This document shows positions 52,748 to 64,000 of a stretch of 64,000 nucleotides of DNA, in pieces. The stretch comes from Neckera pumila. Its lineage: Eukaryota > Streptophyta > Bryopsida > Hypnales > Neckeraceae. The notes under the pieces are model-generated. The model was not told where the DNA came from. It did no database searches and saw only the letters and a list, made by a program, of their open reading frames with translations. A program made the translations under genes and the position numbers. The DNA lies in contig OZ018408.1 of NCBI GenBank assembly GCA_963969595.1, positions 7,313,823 through 7,377,822 on the forward strand, given 5' to 3'. The number at the start of each line of letters is the position of its first letter. Positions within the stretch are counted from its first letter, which is position 1.

Positions 52748-52802
52748 GGTAAGCAACTCCCATTTTATAGAAAGGGTAAGCAACTCCCATTTTATAAAAA
52801 GA
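52748..52802 (+). repeat. 27-bp tandem duplication
   Basis: GGTAAGCAACTCCCATTTTA with its tail occurs twice in tandem with one or two changes. Confidence 0.75.
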
Positions 52803-53435
52803 TAGGATTGGCAATAAAATGACCTAGAGGCTAGATTATACGTTATAATCTAGAAGTATAAAAGAAATGAAATGAAAGAAAAGGTTGACTCCAAATTTAT
52901 TAAAAAAAATTAGAATAGTTTGGAAGTCTAAACCTGGGTCCAAAAGCATCCATAGTTAGGGTTTGAAGGGTTTTATTGAGCTATTAGTTTTATGTGTTGA
53001 GAATTTGAGATAGGCCCAACATGCAAGGAAAGGCATTTAAAATATCCTTTGGCATCATTATTTGCAAAATTAACTCTTAAAATATAACAACCTAGCATGT
53101 ATGTAAAGTATCCACACCTATAGCAAACACTGAACTACCTTTAATTGGACACCTTTGAAATCCAAAATACCTTATTGGAAGCCTCAAAGAACTTTTCATC
53201 TCCCATTAATTACTTTTGGAAAATACTGTTGACTTAAAGAAAAGAATTTATTGAAATTGGATCATTGGGCCAACTTTGAACACCATGGGTTTAATTGTGT
53301 CAAAAACGACGCTCTTGCAGAAGGGTATGCCTACTTTAATTGTAACCTCCAAAAATACTTTGCCAAATGACCATCAATTAAATTAAAAAAAATATACTAT
53401 ATAATTAAAAAAAATATTTTATAAGCATAATATAC
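52803..53435. other. Intergenic, no supported gene
   Basis: Nothing recognised. Confidence 0.35.
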
Positions 53436-53744
53436 CATTAGATGATATTTGGGGGTCGCGGAGGGCCGTTTCAGGCCTGTTTCCTGATCTACCCAGATCC
53501 AGTGAACGTTGGTACGGGTGTGTCAGAAAAAAAAAATTTCAAAAAAAATAAATAAATAAATAAATAAATATTTTACCAAAATATCATTTTAAGCAAAAAA
53601 AAAAATTTTTTTTTTTTTTGAAAAAGTGACGTGGCAGTCGCTCGACCATGTCAGCAGCTGTGCTGCTGCGTTCCCAGACTGCGGGAACGCAGCAGACAGC
53701 AGGGGAACTCACAGCCTTCTAAGACCCCTGAATCTCATGTAATG
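53436..53744 (+). mobile_element. CATTAG MITE, subfamily 2
   Basis: The left end is CATTAGATGATATTTGGGGG and the right end CCTGAATCTCATGTAATG is partly decayed. It shares GTTTCAGGC, ACCCAGATC, GGTACGGGTGTGTCAGA and GTGGCAGTCGCT blocks with the nested element at 23843. The centre contains an (AAAT)n run, and a GCTGCTGCGTTCCC palindrome near the right. Confidence 0.68.
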
Positions 53745-54946
53745 ATCCTCAAGATTTAAACAGTTTGCTTATCATATCTGTATTAAGAAAAACTTATATT
53801 TCTATTTTAAAATCATTCCTATCATCTATTTGTATTCACTAGTTTTTTAAAACATAATTCATGGTTTCTTCTCTTCAAGGGCTATAAAATTTTGTTAAAC
53901 TAAAATGAAATATAATACTTTCTAATTCAATTTATTGTATTATATGTGACTTAAATAAGCCTCATAAAAACAAGAGTTGCATGTGTACTTAGGTTAATGA
54001 AGTTGTGTTGAAGTATCAATTAACTTAAGTTAGTTTTTTGTTATGGATTCAAATGACGTAACAACTTCATTGTTGGATTTCATTATACATGGTGTAGCTT
54101 CAACTTTCCAATCCTTAGATGTGTGTAATGTAGGATTTGACAAAATTTGGAGTTGTTTTTTCAACGATAAGTTGTCAACTTGATAGCTTGTTTCTAGGAA
54201 TAACAACCATTTAAGAAAAATATTGAACTTAAAAAAAAATTTCACCCTATCTATAATTGATAATTTAACAAACACGTTTCAAAGATTAAAGAAAATAGCT
54301 TTTGTTAGTTTTTGAATTGTAGCATAAGTAAAATCAACAAAATTGACTACAAGTATTAATGCCCTCCAAAATAAAGTATACCTACTGTTGATTATTGTTA
54401 TAATATAGCTTCTTTCTCTTCTTTGTACTTGGCTTTGTTAAAAATATAATTTTAAGATTTTTTTTTTTTTCCCAAAACAAAGAATTCAAGCTTGGAGAAG
54501 TCATTTAGTGCACATATTAGAAACCATGTAAGATTTAAGATAGGATACTATATACTTATGGTACCTAAAATTTAAAAAAGTATTATATCTAATATAGAAT
54601 GTGTGTGGAATTACATATAGAGTATAACTAATATAGGATTAAGTTTAGTACCATATATTTGATTTTACGTAGTAAAAATATAGGAGGGCAATAATATGTG
54701 GAAGAATGTAATTTTATAGAGTGGGTATTTAATGTCCTTAAAGAAGAGATGGACAAAAAATGACACATGATTTGTCCCTTATTATCCATAAACCTTGGAT
54801 GAGGGTGCAGAGGGGCTTCCAATGCCTCAAGAGTTATTTGTAAAGACTCCAATTTTTTTTTGTGTTTTAATAAATTATTTAGCTATCTCCTTGAAGAATT
54901 TCCATATTTTTTTGTAGGAATGGACTCAGTTTGACTCATTTGTAGT
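53745..54946. other. Intergenic, no supported gene
   Basis: AT-rich sequence; nothing recognised. Confidence 0.4.
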
Positions 54947-54950
54947 TTAA

Positions 54951-55865
54951 CCCCTAAAGTCCCATTGTCCAATCGGGGAACAAATTAGATTTCAGGCAGG
55001 TACCTACGGGCTCAATTTTTGGTGAAACTTTTTCTATAAGATAGAAAAATTGATTAGCTTTGTGGGAATAAAATTTTTATTTCAATTGGTGCCCGGGAGA
55101 AAAAGTTATACCACAAAAAGCCTCAAATTGAACTCAGCGGGCAGCACAATTTTTTTTGCAAAAAGTCATAATAAATTTTAATTTTATTTCCTCTAAAACT
55201 TTATATTTTTGTCTACATGTGAAGCTTTGATTAATTTTATTTGGACTAATATAGAGCAAGTTATAGACAATCTTGTTTTTCAGGCAATCTAAACATCTTT
55301 TTGGAAAAAATAACTTGTAGGATTCATTTCTGAATACAATTTTCACAATTTTTTACAAATTTGTTTTTGAGAATGTTTTGTTTGCTTGCTAAAACAATCT
55401 CACAATTGGAATTATTGTATTTCAATCCCATCTAAGAGCTATTAACGATTTAGTTTTTTTTCAATCTTGGACCTACTTCTACTTAACAATTTACTAAAGA
55501 ATGAAAATCAAGTATGTGTTTTTTGAATTTTTTTTTGTAGACTTTCAACTTACATCTTCAACATAAAAAATTTTAAATTCAAAGTTTGTGTTGCAAAAAA
55601 ATGCCACAAATGGCGGTCAAAGTCATCTGAAATTGCAGGTTAGTGTTCAAAAAAGCTTTCTTTTTCAACTTTGAATGTTAATATCTTCCAATCTATACGG
55701 TCAAACTTCATGAAATTTTTACCACATGATTTTTGACAAGTGAAGTACAAGATTCCACAGTTATATTCTAAAAAAATGTTTTTTTTTTGTGTTCTCAGAT
55801 GAACGTAGCCAAAATGGCAATTTGGAGTGGTTTTTGATAGAAAAATGGCCTTGGGACTTTAGGGG
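54951..55865. mobile_element. TTAA-flanked piggyBac-like MITE, copy 15
   Basis: It has perfect TTAA on both sides (54947-54950 and 55866-55869). The ends are CCCCTAAAGTCCC and GGGACTTTAGGGG, so 13 bp are perfectly inverted. It is 915 bp long. There is no transposase ORF. Confidence 0.8.
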
Positions 55866-55869
55866 TTAA

Positions 55870-56602
55870 CTAAGACAATTAGTGCATTCATTAGTGCACT
55901 TCTATTTTTGTGTAATGTATGTACAAATGATAGATGTTGTCTAGTTTGTTAAATTATAATGTAGTGTCATCTTCTCTTTGTTGAGTGCTTGGCACTCATT
56001 GTATTCATTAGAATATATTATAGATGATTAGGAGTAAGTTGTTTGACACAATTAGAGTGCATTGTTTACACTGTGAATGTATTTGTTTGGCCATAGTACA
56101 TTCCTTTAACTGATATATTATACTTTTGTTTTTAGTAACCATAAAAAAATGGTTTGAAAGAGAAAGGACAAAAGAATAAAGAAGAAGAGGATAAAAAACA
56201 ATAATAGGAAAAAAAATCATACAACACTTATTAATTCTAATTTTTAAACCTAATATAGGGTCCAAAGAATTAGACTCAAAAGTGTATAATAGGGTGCTAT
56301 AATAAATGGCAATTTAGAATTATTTTTCACAATAGGATACACTAAATTATGAAATATTAGGTTAATATCCCCCCATAAAATATTCCCTAATTTCACATAT
56401 ATAATAAATCTCTAAGCCAGTGACTTCCTAAAGAATTCAAGATGTTCAAGCAAGCAATTTGGAGTTATGATGGGATATCCATAAAGCATCTTTGGATTCA
56501 TTTTTAAAACCAAAATATACACCTCCAAATACTTTTCAATCTATTTTAATTGAAAGACAAATAGAAGCTACAATTGATCTAGTTGTGTTCAAATTTAATA
56601 TC
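55870..56602. other. Intergenic, no supported gene
   Basis: AT-rich sequence; nothing recognised. Confidence 0.4.
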
Positions 56603-56606
56603 TTAA

Positions 56607-57510
56607 TCCCTAAGATCCAATATATTTACAAGCCCAAAATTGCTTCAAAATACTCGTCCCCAAAGCAAAGTCAAAATCTTCATCAATATTTATATTTTAA
56701 CATGCAAATTCAATTGTAAGATCCTTTGGTTAATTTCTTCAAGTACATTGTTCCAAAATTTTAGAATGAATATCCACATAGATTGCAAATTGAATGTACC
56801 TAAATTTCAAAACATAAGCTTTTCTAGCCCTTCCAAAAGGTGAAGTTTTGTCTTTCAACATTTTTAGAAAAAAAATTGTATATTCTATATCTTGTATGTT
56901 TTAGTCTATATATTGGAAAATGGGTTGAAAATATATGACAAAAATTTAAACCAAAAATACTTTCATATTCATCTTTTAAAAAATTGTAAAATCAAACGTA
57001 GTATACAATGAAAGAAAAAACTAATTTGCTAACAAATTTTACAAGAAATTAAAAACTCTTAACCCAAATGGTGAGAATGTTCTAATAAACAATTATTATC
57101 ATATATTTTTTTATCTTTATTTGAAAATTTTCAAAATGAAAGCAAAAGATGACTTTATATGTTCTTTCTACCTTCATTGCTTGCAAAATAAAAATCCTCA
57201 TAACTTTTACTTCATTATTCGGAATTGAATGGTTTAATTTCTTTGAGTAGATTTTAATCTATAAAATTCCAAAAAAATAATGAATATTTTTTTAGAGTAT
57301 TTTTTTGCTACCCAATTTGACATTGAAATCAAAAAAATCCTTTGAACTTTGCAATATTTATCAAATTAACATGAAACAAAGCTTCACACATAGATTATGA
57401 TGAGTAACATCCATCCTAAAAAAACCATGCAAAAATTCCAAATTATGAAGTCAATAGAGGCTGTTTAATTTTTCAAAAAGCCCAAAGTGGGCTCCTTGGT
57501 CCTTTAGGGG
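56607..57510. mobile_element. Diverged TTAA-type element, copy 16
   Basis: The left flank is TTAA (56603-56606) with end TCCCTAAGATCCAA. The right end TTGGTCCTTTAGGGG is followed by TAAA. Its length of 904 bp fits the family although the interior is more diverged. Confidence 0.55.
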
Positions 57511-57966
57511 TAAAAAAATCCAAGGTTTGTGGAATGAATGGTGGACCGGTGGAGGGGCCATATATAGGATATGATTATCTTAGAAGATGCTCCTAGAACA
57601 TGGGCAATTGAAGAGCACATTTCTCAATTAGAGAGAGTTGCTTTGAAGTTGAAACCTTTAGTGGATTGGAGGAGATGGGTACTTGCTTTAAAAGGTGAGT
57701 AGAAGATTGTCAACAAATCCATAAAAGAGACTGATATGGAGAGTGAAACGCTTAATCCTTATAGAATACAGTCCCCGTGATTAAGATAGTCACCAAAATT
57801 GCTCCAATTATTAAGACCAATAGGTGCATTTTTTGTTTCTATAGTGAACAATGAAGTCAACCATCGACTATTCTTCTACCGCAATGTCTTTCAAAGGTTA
57901 ATTCTGGAACGCCGGGATGGTGATTGTGGAAAGCATCCCTTTTGGCACTATATGACATCATCTACT
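57511..57966. other. Short unique segment between two TTAA elements
   Basis: More balanced in composition than its flanks. A 43-codon ORF at 57571-57702 (starting MIILEDAPRTWAIEEHI) reads as amphipathic protein-like sequence and ends at a GGTGAG that could be a splice donor. I do not recognise it. It may be an orphan exon. Confidence 0.3.
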
Positions 57967-57970
57967 TTAA

Positions 57971-58827
57971 CCCCTAGAGGTCAAAGACTATGTTTTCACC
58001 AAAATCACTCCAAAGTTGCCATATCTAGTACAAGTACCAAATTTTAGAAAAATGTAACCATAGGAACTTGTAGTACACTAGTTCAAAATTTTGTGGAAAT
58101 TTTCTTTTAGAAATTTCCGTGGAAATTTCCACCTTGTGGATTGCAAGATAATAGCATTTGAATTGACAAAAATCCTTTTTTTGTCTGAACAAAAATCCGG
58201 ACAGCTACACTTCACAAGGTCACATTTGTATGAAAAATGTCCAAAATGGTGGTTACTCTTTGGATTCATTCTTCAAGGCAAGTTGGCTATATGCTTGAAA
58301 AATTTCAGATCATTTGGAGTTGTAAAGCATATAGGAAAAAAATAGTAAATAGAAAGAGGTAGAGAATGATTCAAATCACAAAATTGTTAAGAATTTAGAT
58401 ATGGAATTGAAAAATGCCAATCTCAACGGTTGTAATATTGTAATAAACAATTTACACCCAATGTATTTTTTTTCCTCAAAAATAATGGAAATGAATTAAA
58501 TTATGGACTTCAAAGGTTATTTTAGAATAGAGATTCTACAACTACCTTCAAACTAAGCTTCATATCTTTTGACTCATTAATCAAAATGTGATTTTTAAAG
58601 AAGTTTTTTGAACTATCTGGACTACTTGATGACCAATGAAAATGACATATCATGCAATGACTTTTTAACCATGTAGTCAAAGCTTATGAAAATTGTTGGG
58701 CCTTAAAGCTACTCCTTGGGCTCATCTTGTGTGAAAATTTCAAAGAAAAAAAATTGAAAATTCCGTTGTAGTGACGCTACCCAAAATCACTCTATTTTCA
58801 AAAAATGATGTTTGGTCCTTTAGGGGC
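57971..58827. mobile_element. TTAA-flanked piggyBac-like MITE, copy 17
   Basis: The left flank is TTAA (57967-57970) and the right flank is CTAA. The ends are CCCCTAGAGGTC and TTTGGTCCTTTAGGGG. It is 857 bp long. The left half matches the left module of the copy at 1482 and the right half matches the module of the copy at 2748. Confidence 0.72.
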
Positions 58828-58879
58828 TAAACAAACAAAAGTGCTCACTGAAAGTCAAACAACTGTTCATGATTTCTTC

Positions 58880-58982
58880 TTTCCGTGCCAAATTCCAAAG
58901 ATGAATAGTTGCACTTCTGTCCTGCAGAGAAGATTTTTCTCATATTCATCGACCAAAAAATGGCTGCGGCGTCATTTATGGG
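58880..58982 (-). mobile_element. Fragment related to the BSK intron-9 element
   Basis: Contains GATGAATAGTTGCACTTCTGTCCTGCAG, the inverse of a block inside the element at 49151, and ends GTCATTTATGGG before TTAA (58983-58986). The left end is not found. Confidence 0.5.
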
Positions 58983-59083
58983 TTAAGCAGGTTTAGGGAC
59001 TCCCTAAACCGGGACTCCCCGTATTTTGCTTCACAGATCAGATGAACTCGCCGAACGACTGTGATGAGACCGATCTGCAGGGA

Positions 59084-59130
59084 GTCAGGGTTTCAGGGTT
59101 TCAGGGTTTCACAGTTAGGGTTTAGGGTTT
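59084..59130 (+). promoter_or_regulatory. Telomere-like repeat / telo-box cluster
   Basis: Three CAGGGTTT units are followed by TTAGGGTTTAGGGTTT, the inverse of two overlapping AAACCCTAA telo-boxes. It lies about 330-380 bp upstream of the HMA gene start and could be a promoter element. A short interstitial telomeric tract is the alternative. Confidence 0.6.
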
Positions 59131-59261
59131 TTAACGACATAGACAGGGTCTACGTCAACTCTTCCGTTGCCGGAGGTTTTCCGTTGGGACCGTCCGGCCA
59201 CATCCGTTGAACGGCCCCTGTAGACTCCCGTTGGAATGAGAGCTCTGTCTGCAGCTCCAAG

Positions 59262-59270
59262 TATTTAAAT
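59262..59270 (+). promoter_or_regulatory. Candidate TATA box for the HMA gene
   Basis: TATTTAAAT, 192 bp before the start codon and downstream of the telo-box cluster. The spacing would give a leader of about 165 bases. Confidence 0.4.
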
Positions 59271-59461
59271 CCTCTTGTGACCCTGATTGAGGAAAACTTT
59301 TGTGTTACAGTATTTTTCATGCCAAAGCCACCATCCTCACAACCTCACACCTGCTTGAATTGTCCCCGTTGCTTATTTGTCTTGACCATTGTTTGAAGAG
59401 CTGTGACTGAACGACCGATTCTCTTAGTAATTTGATCCGCATTTGAGTTTGTGCTGCGAAA

Positions 59462-61582
59462 ATGATGACCATGACTGAGGTACTTCCCTTTAGAATTGTT
59501 GGTTGTAGTTGTCCTTCTCCATTGGCCATTAAATTGTGTATGTTTGCTATCTTGATGTTAAAAGTTTAGCAAGAGAGTCATGGTTGGATGTTCTTTCGAT
59601 TCATTCTCCGATGTTAATGAGTGAGAAAATACATGGCATGGACTCGATTCTCAAAGGACTGTAGTTAGCACATTCAATGAGCTCGCTCAGGCATGTTCAT
59701 AGTCTTCACAATGGCGTGTTTCAAAGTGCCGACATTAGGACATTCAAGTGCACAATTCTTTAGAAACTAGGGCACTTATAGATCTGAGGTTCTAATTAGT
59801 CAATTGAAAATGTGACAATTTCTAGAAATTGTATCATTTTATTGAATAGGAATTGAATATGTCCTTGAGCTCGATTCATTAAGCATCGGAGAAAAAACAA
59901 TGGGAGACACAGATGTATAGAAACTGCTGTAGAGCTTGCCACGTAATGCTCAATTGTTCATTCCATGAGAGTATAATTGTATGGTTGAAATGCAAGGGAA
60001 TTGAGATGAGGTTAATTGAGGTTTCAACGAAATCTGCTCTGACTCCTTAATTCTTCCACTCAGTCTAATTAATTTGGTTTTCATCAATTGGATGGCAGCT
60101 CTTCTATGGGCCAGTTGAGCCCACTTGGATTGCGCACCCGCGAATCCCCGCAAAGAATGGAAACTGTCACAGGAACCCATACGCGGATTACCACGACGAC
60201 ACTCTCAGTTACAGATGTAACCCTTACGTGCAACGCAACGCCGTACCAAACACCGTGGTAGCCCCGAGCTCGCAAGGAGTGATGTATCCCTACCAAGCTC
60301 GGTCTTGTGTCCATGGAGACACCGCAGCCCTGGCGCCTGTTTCGACTGTTTATCAACAAATTGCGGCAATCCAAAGTCCTGCGAAACAAGTGCAGCAGAG
60401 TCCGGGACGACTCGGCGTCTTGCAGCCACGAAATGTGGTAAACGTTCAGGTTTTAGGGTTTCATGGTGTGAAGTAGTTACAAAGATAAATCAATAGGAAC
60501 TTCAGTCTGCTCAGACAAAATTGCTAAACAGTTCCAATTTTGGTCATTTTTGGTTTAAAATGATAACATTTTGTGGAATTGCACTAAACTTAAATCTGCA
60601 CCTGCTGTCGTTGTCGCTTGAGCTTCTCATTTTTTGGCAACCGGAGAAGTGTTAGTGTATTGATTTCCTGATTGTTTGGATGCTTGCATGATGAACAGAC
60701 TGTGCATTTCATGGTGCCCTTGTGTTGCGGCAAATGTGAGGACAGGGTGAAGGAGAAGCTTCTGGATTTGGATGGTAAGTTTACCCAGTCTGGCTCTGTC
60801 GAATTTTGGTTGGGTGTTCTCTCGGAGCTTACTGTGGGGGGTGCATGAAGAACTGCGTGCTGTACTTTGCTTTACTTCGACAGGATAATTGAAAACTCTT
60901 AAAACACAGAAGCGGTCGTTTCTTTCTCGTGCAGGACATGTGGTTTTCTCTCAGAATTTTTGCTTTCCAGTTTGTACACAGACATTAAGTCATTAACACC
61001 TCAATCATACATGCCTGAACTAAAACATAAAAAATAGGAAGTCCAGTTTGGAATCTCAAAGCCAACAATAGAAATGTAATTTACTACCAAAGCATGTACT
61101 AACTGAAAGAAAATGCGAAGGACGCAATCTTCTTTCTTTTGGTGTACTTAGCTACCTTCCCCAGAGGTTCCTATTTGATTTATTTCAAATCGTATGGATA
61201 TAGTGAAGGCCACATTTGAACATCTAAGACGGCACTTGGAGGCTGATTCAGTTGTGCCACCTCGACTGTACTATAGGAATGCTGGAGATAATTTGAACCT
61301 GCTGAAGCGAGCTTGTGACTGACTTTGAGCTTGGAAAATAATGTGGATGCAGATGTGCAAAGAGTGACTAGTGATCAGTGGAAGCAGAAGGTGAGCGTCA
61401 CGAGCACTGTTGCCCCGGAGAAGCTGCTGAAGCGTGTTCAGAAGATAAAGAAGCGCTCCACCTTCTGGCCCCAACAAGAGCAAGCCGGCGCTGTCCAAGC
61501 GTCCAACAACAACCAGAGGCCAACCCAAGCGGCAAACCAATTTGTCAATGACGAGAATGCTCCCCATACGCTCTCCAACTGA
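59462..61582 (+). CDS. Heavy-metal-associated (HMA) domain protein
   Basis: The family binds soft metal ions through a CxxC loop in a ferredoxin-like fold; the partner or pathway here is unknown. The four-exon model is 59462-59479, 60099-60437, 60699-60774 and 61353-61582. Phases match and it gives 220 residues. The first exon (MMTMTE) is tiny and inferred from phase plus the absence of an earlier in-frame start. Residues 7-119 form a low-complexity, probably disordered region starting LFYGPVEPTW. The HMA domain covers about residues 120-190: TVHFMVPLCCGKCEDRVKEKL with CxxC at 129-132, then RVTSDQWKQKVSVTS and LLKRVQKIKKRSTFW, wording typical of plant HMA proteins. The tail is Gln/Asn-rich. 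It lacks the C-terminal CaaX box of isoprenylated HIPPs, ending instead in HTLSN. A telo-box cluster lies upstream. Confidence 0.85.
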
Positions 61583-61979
61583 CGCTTTCTACGCACTTGT
61601 GAAGAAAGAGACTGTTTGTACATAAATGAATGAACCTTTTTTGCGTTGGTCCTTATCATGCTCTGTTCGCTTGTGAGTAGGCACAAGCAAATTCAAATGA
61701 ACAGTTGCTTCAAGAGATCGTGGTGAATACGTGATTTCGAACTTGAGAAATCACTTCACATTCCATGCTTATTCTCATAGGTTGGAGAGCTAGCGGTGCC
61801 TTGTACTGGTATAGATTTAGGATCCAGACCCTAAAAAAGCCACAGTTGTAAAATTCTGCCAATTAAACGAAATTGAGGTTCGCCATAGTTATACAGCTCC
61901 AGCCCTAAGAGCTCTCTGCACTTGAACACGCCACTTTAACGAATATGACCGAAATAGAACTGAAGGCACTAAAGAGAAT
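61583..61979. other. HMA gene 3' flank
   Basis: Presumed 3' UTR and spacer; no other gene seen. Confidence 0.4.
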
Positions 61980-62705
61980 ATATGGCGTAGTCTTATGCAG
62001 TCTGGAATTCAAGCCATGTACAGAGGATGGGCTTGTACTCTATCTGTGCTGAGATTTTGGGCTTCCCAACGGGTTAAAGCAAACTTTCTTGACTGAACTA
62101 AACTGCCTCCAGGAAATATTAGTGATTGGTGTACTTTACACTAATGAACGAATTTGGCTTTCAAGAGAGAGTACTGTGAATTCTGGTGAATCTTCTGAAA
62201 CGACAGTGAGAAGGTGCTGTGAGCAAGCACTTCTGTGCATGCATCATTCCGGAAACATCTCGTTTGATGAAAAGCAGACACAAAAATCGTTGACAACATG
62301 CACAAATGTGGAAATATGTATTCAGAGAAAACCATTAATTGTACCCAGATGTTCCAGAAAGACAGTGCCAAATCATATAAAATAGAATCGTTAATATACA
62401 TCAATCTGTTCCACAGTAAAGGTCAAAATACCATCCCTGTGCTAAATATGTGACCAAAATTTCTTTGACAACAATGTACGTGTCTCTAATTTGAATAGAC
62501 CAGGTGCGTATCTGTTCAAGCGTTTCAGTATCTGTTTTGGACCATCACTGAATCATACTTTGAACCTGCTTTTAATCATACTTTTACGTGCGCTATCTAA
62601 ATAATGCAGTGATGTCCTTCGAATCATCTTTCCAATGCTAGCAACAGACAGAAGACTTGGCGTTCATTGCTAACCATTGCAATCTTGCTTTCTACAAAAT
62701 TATTA
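61980..62705. repeat. Tandem duplication, unit 1
   Basis: Begins GGCGTAGTCTTATGCAGTCTGG, as does unit 2 at 62782. It shares, in order, CTAAACT...CCTCC, TTAGTGATT, GCAAGCACTTCTGTGC, CATCTCGTTTGATG, GTGGAAATATG and GTGCTAAATATGTGACC. Indels between the units break every frame, so it does not look protein-coding. Confidence 0.8.
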
Positions 62706-62781
62706 AGTCAGTCAAAAATTTCAATAGACTATTGAAATTGAGTATATTCTTTGACTTTAAGTTATGGAATGCATTTTACAA

Positions 62782-63555
62782 GGCGTAGTCTTATGCAGTC
62801 TGGAGGATCATCTATCCTGTACAATTCAAACCATGTATAATTTACGAAGACGGGATGGTTTGCCGTTTGTAACTTGCTTGCCACGTTGCATACAGTACTC
62901 TAACTGCGTTGAAATTTTCGGCTTCCGAACGTATAGTAGCAAACTATCTTAACACCACTAAACTAATCTACCTCCCTGAAGGATATGTAGTATAAAGATT
63001 AGTGATTATTGTACTTCTAAATTTGGCTTTGAAGAGAGAGTAATACGTGTAGATTTTGGCGAATCTTCTGAACTATAGTGAAAAGGTGCTGTGTGCAAGC
63101 ACTTCTGTGCGTGCATCATTTCGGAAGCATCTCGTTTGATGGAAACAGACACAAAAAACAAAGACAACATGCATAATGTGGAAATATGAATGCAGAGAAA
63201 ACCACGAATTTGACCCGGGTGTGTCAGAAAGACACTGCCAAATCTTATAAAATGGAATCCATGATGTACATCAATCTATTTCACAGTAAAGATCAAAACA
63301 TCATCCATGTGCTAAATATGTGACCCAAATTTCTCTGACAACAATGTGTATGTACATTGAGTACACCAGGTATACATCTGTTCAAGTGTTCAGTGTCTGT
63401 TTTAGACCACCACCGAATCACACTGTGAACTTACTTTCAAGCATACATTTACACGCGGTATCCAAATAATGCATTGATTTCATTCCAATCTTCTTTGCAT
63501 TGCTAGCAACATACACGAAGAGTTGGCGGTCATTGCTAAACCATTGCAATCTAGA
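62782..63555. repeat. Tandem duplication, unit 2
   Basis: Second copy of 61980-62705 in the same orientation, with an extra stretch near 62805-62890. It ends with GCTAGCAACAT...CATTGCTAAACCATTGCAATC, matching the end of unit 1. It lies in the 3' flank of the Dof-like gene. Confidence 0.8.
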
Positions 63556-63588
63556 CTTCGGGCCATGAATGTGATTTAATGGCATCTT

Positions 63589-64000
63589 CTAACGCCAACT
63601 TCGAGGCAGCTTTGAGGCCCATGACTGAAGCCTCAGCACCGCCGATGGTGGGGGAGCCTCTCTCTCGTTATTCAAACCAGCCTCAATTAAATCCAAATAC
63701 TTGGCATCTTCAACACTCAAAGCCGGAAACAACTCCTCGACAAGCTCAAGGGCAGGCATCCATGGATCCACAGGTGCTTGCATTTCTCTGCTAATATCAT
63801 CAGCATAAGAGTTTGGTGCCAGGCCAAGCTTCGAGTGATCACTGGTGAGCGGCCTTTGGTAGGACGAGGTATGCACAAGGCGCCTTTCTTCGCCAGTCCC
63901 CATCAAGCGCATTTGGAACTGTTGCCCACAACTCAAACACTTGAAGCGGGGTTGTGAGAGCTTCGAGTTGTTGTAATATTTGAAGGGCGCATTGTCAGCT
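63589..64000 (-). CDS. Dof-like zinc-finger protein, 3' part (runs off window)
   Basis: The minus-strand frame is open from the window edge to a stop at 63589 (137 residues visible). The first residues, DNAPFKYYNNSKLSQPRFKC then LSC, match the middle and second CxxC of the Dof DNA-binding finger (consensus FxYxNN...QPRxxCxxC). The first CxxC would lie beyond the edge. The RYWTxGG motif that normally follows is replaced by GQQFQMRLMG, so this is an unusual Dof-like finger. The rest is acidic and Leu-rich (ALELVEELFPALSVEDAKYLDLIEAG) with no other domain recognised. The gene could be a divergent transcription factor or part of a domesticated or decayed element. Confidence 0.6.
   Translation of the reverse strand, partial: ADNAPFKYYNNSKLSQPRFKCLSCGQQFQMRLMGTGEERRLVHTSSYQRPLTSDHSKLGLAPNSYADDISREMQAPVDPWMPALELVEELFPALSVEDAKYLDLIEAGLNNEREAPPPSAVLRLQSWASKLPRSWR

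Overview
The window looks like nuclear DNA of a land plant. The supporting genes are a CYP71-clan cytochrome P450, a BRASSINOSTEROID-SIGNALING KINASE (BSK) relative, a plant mitochondrial ribosomal protein bL27, a plant heavy-metal-associated (HMA) domain protein and a Dof-like zinc-finger fragment. GT-AG introns, plant telo-boxes and TTTAGGG-like motifs agree with this. A seedless plant (bryophyte or lycophyte grade) is my guess, at low confidence. Genes are islands of mixed composition in very AT-rich DNA packed with non-autonomous DNA transposons.

Layout. 1-6.3 kb: two PIF/Harbinger-like elements sharing one TAA, the first split by four TTAA-flanked elements. 6.3-17.2 kb: AT-rich, more TTAA elements and degenerate ~100-bp tandem arrays. 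17.2-20.2 kb: P450 gene on the minus strand, with a 155-bp foldback element beyond its 3' end. 20.5-29.7 kb: TTAA elements with smaller nested elements, a Stowaway-like MITE and a broken reverse-transcriptase-associated fragment. 30.2-33.3 kb: a five-exon gene for an unrecognised protein with one C-terminal membrane segment. 33.7-37.4 kb: repeats. 38.0-39.4 kb: mitochondrial bL27. 40.2-40.6 kb: a possible broken coding remnant. 41.3-43.6 kb: repeats. 43.6-49.8 kb: GC-richer leader and the ten-exon BSK gene, with two miniature TTAA elements in introns. 51-59 kb: repeats. 59.1-61.6 kb: HMA-domain gene. 62.0-63.55 kb: a tandem duplication without a conserved ORF. 63.6-64.0 kb: 3' end of a Dof-like gene running off the window.

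The strongest pattern not explained by genes is a family of about 17 copies or fragments, full copies mostly ~0.85-0.93 kb. They are bounded by TTAA (or one-base variants) and have ends resembling CCCCTAAAGGACC, the signature of piggyBac-type transposition. They carry no transposase ORF, swap end modules among copies, and in one case form a ~740-bp near-perfect foldback. A second family (CATTAG...CTAATG ends) is nested inside members of the first, and a paralogous empty site fixes one boundary of it.

The genes do not form an operon or obvious cluster. All gene models were built by hand from splice-site phase and recognisable protein sequence. No alignment or expression data were available.
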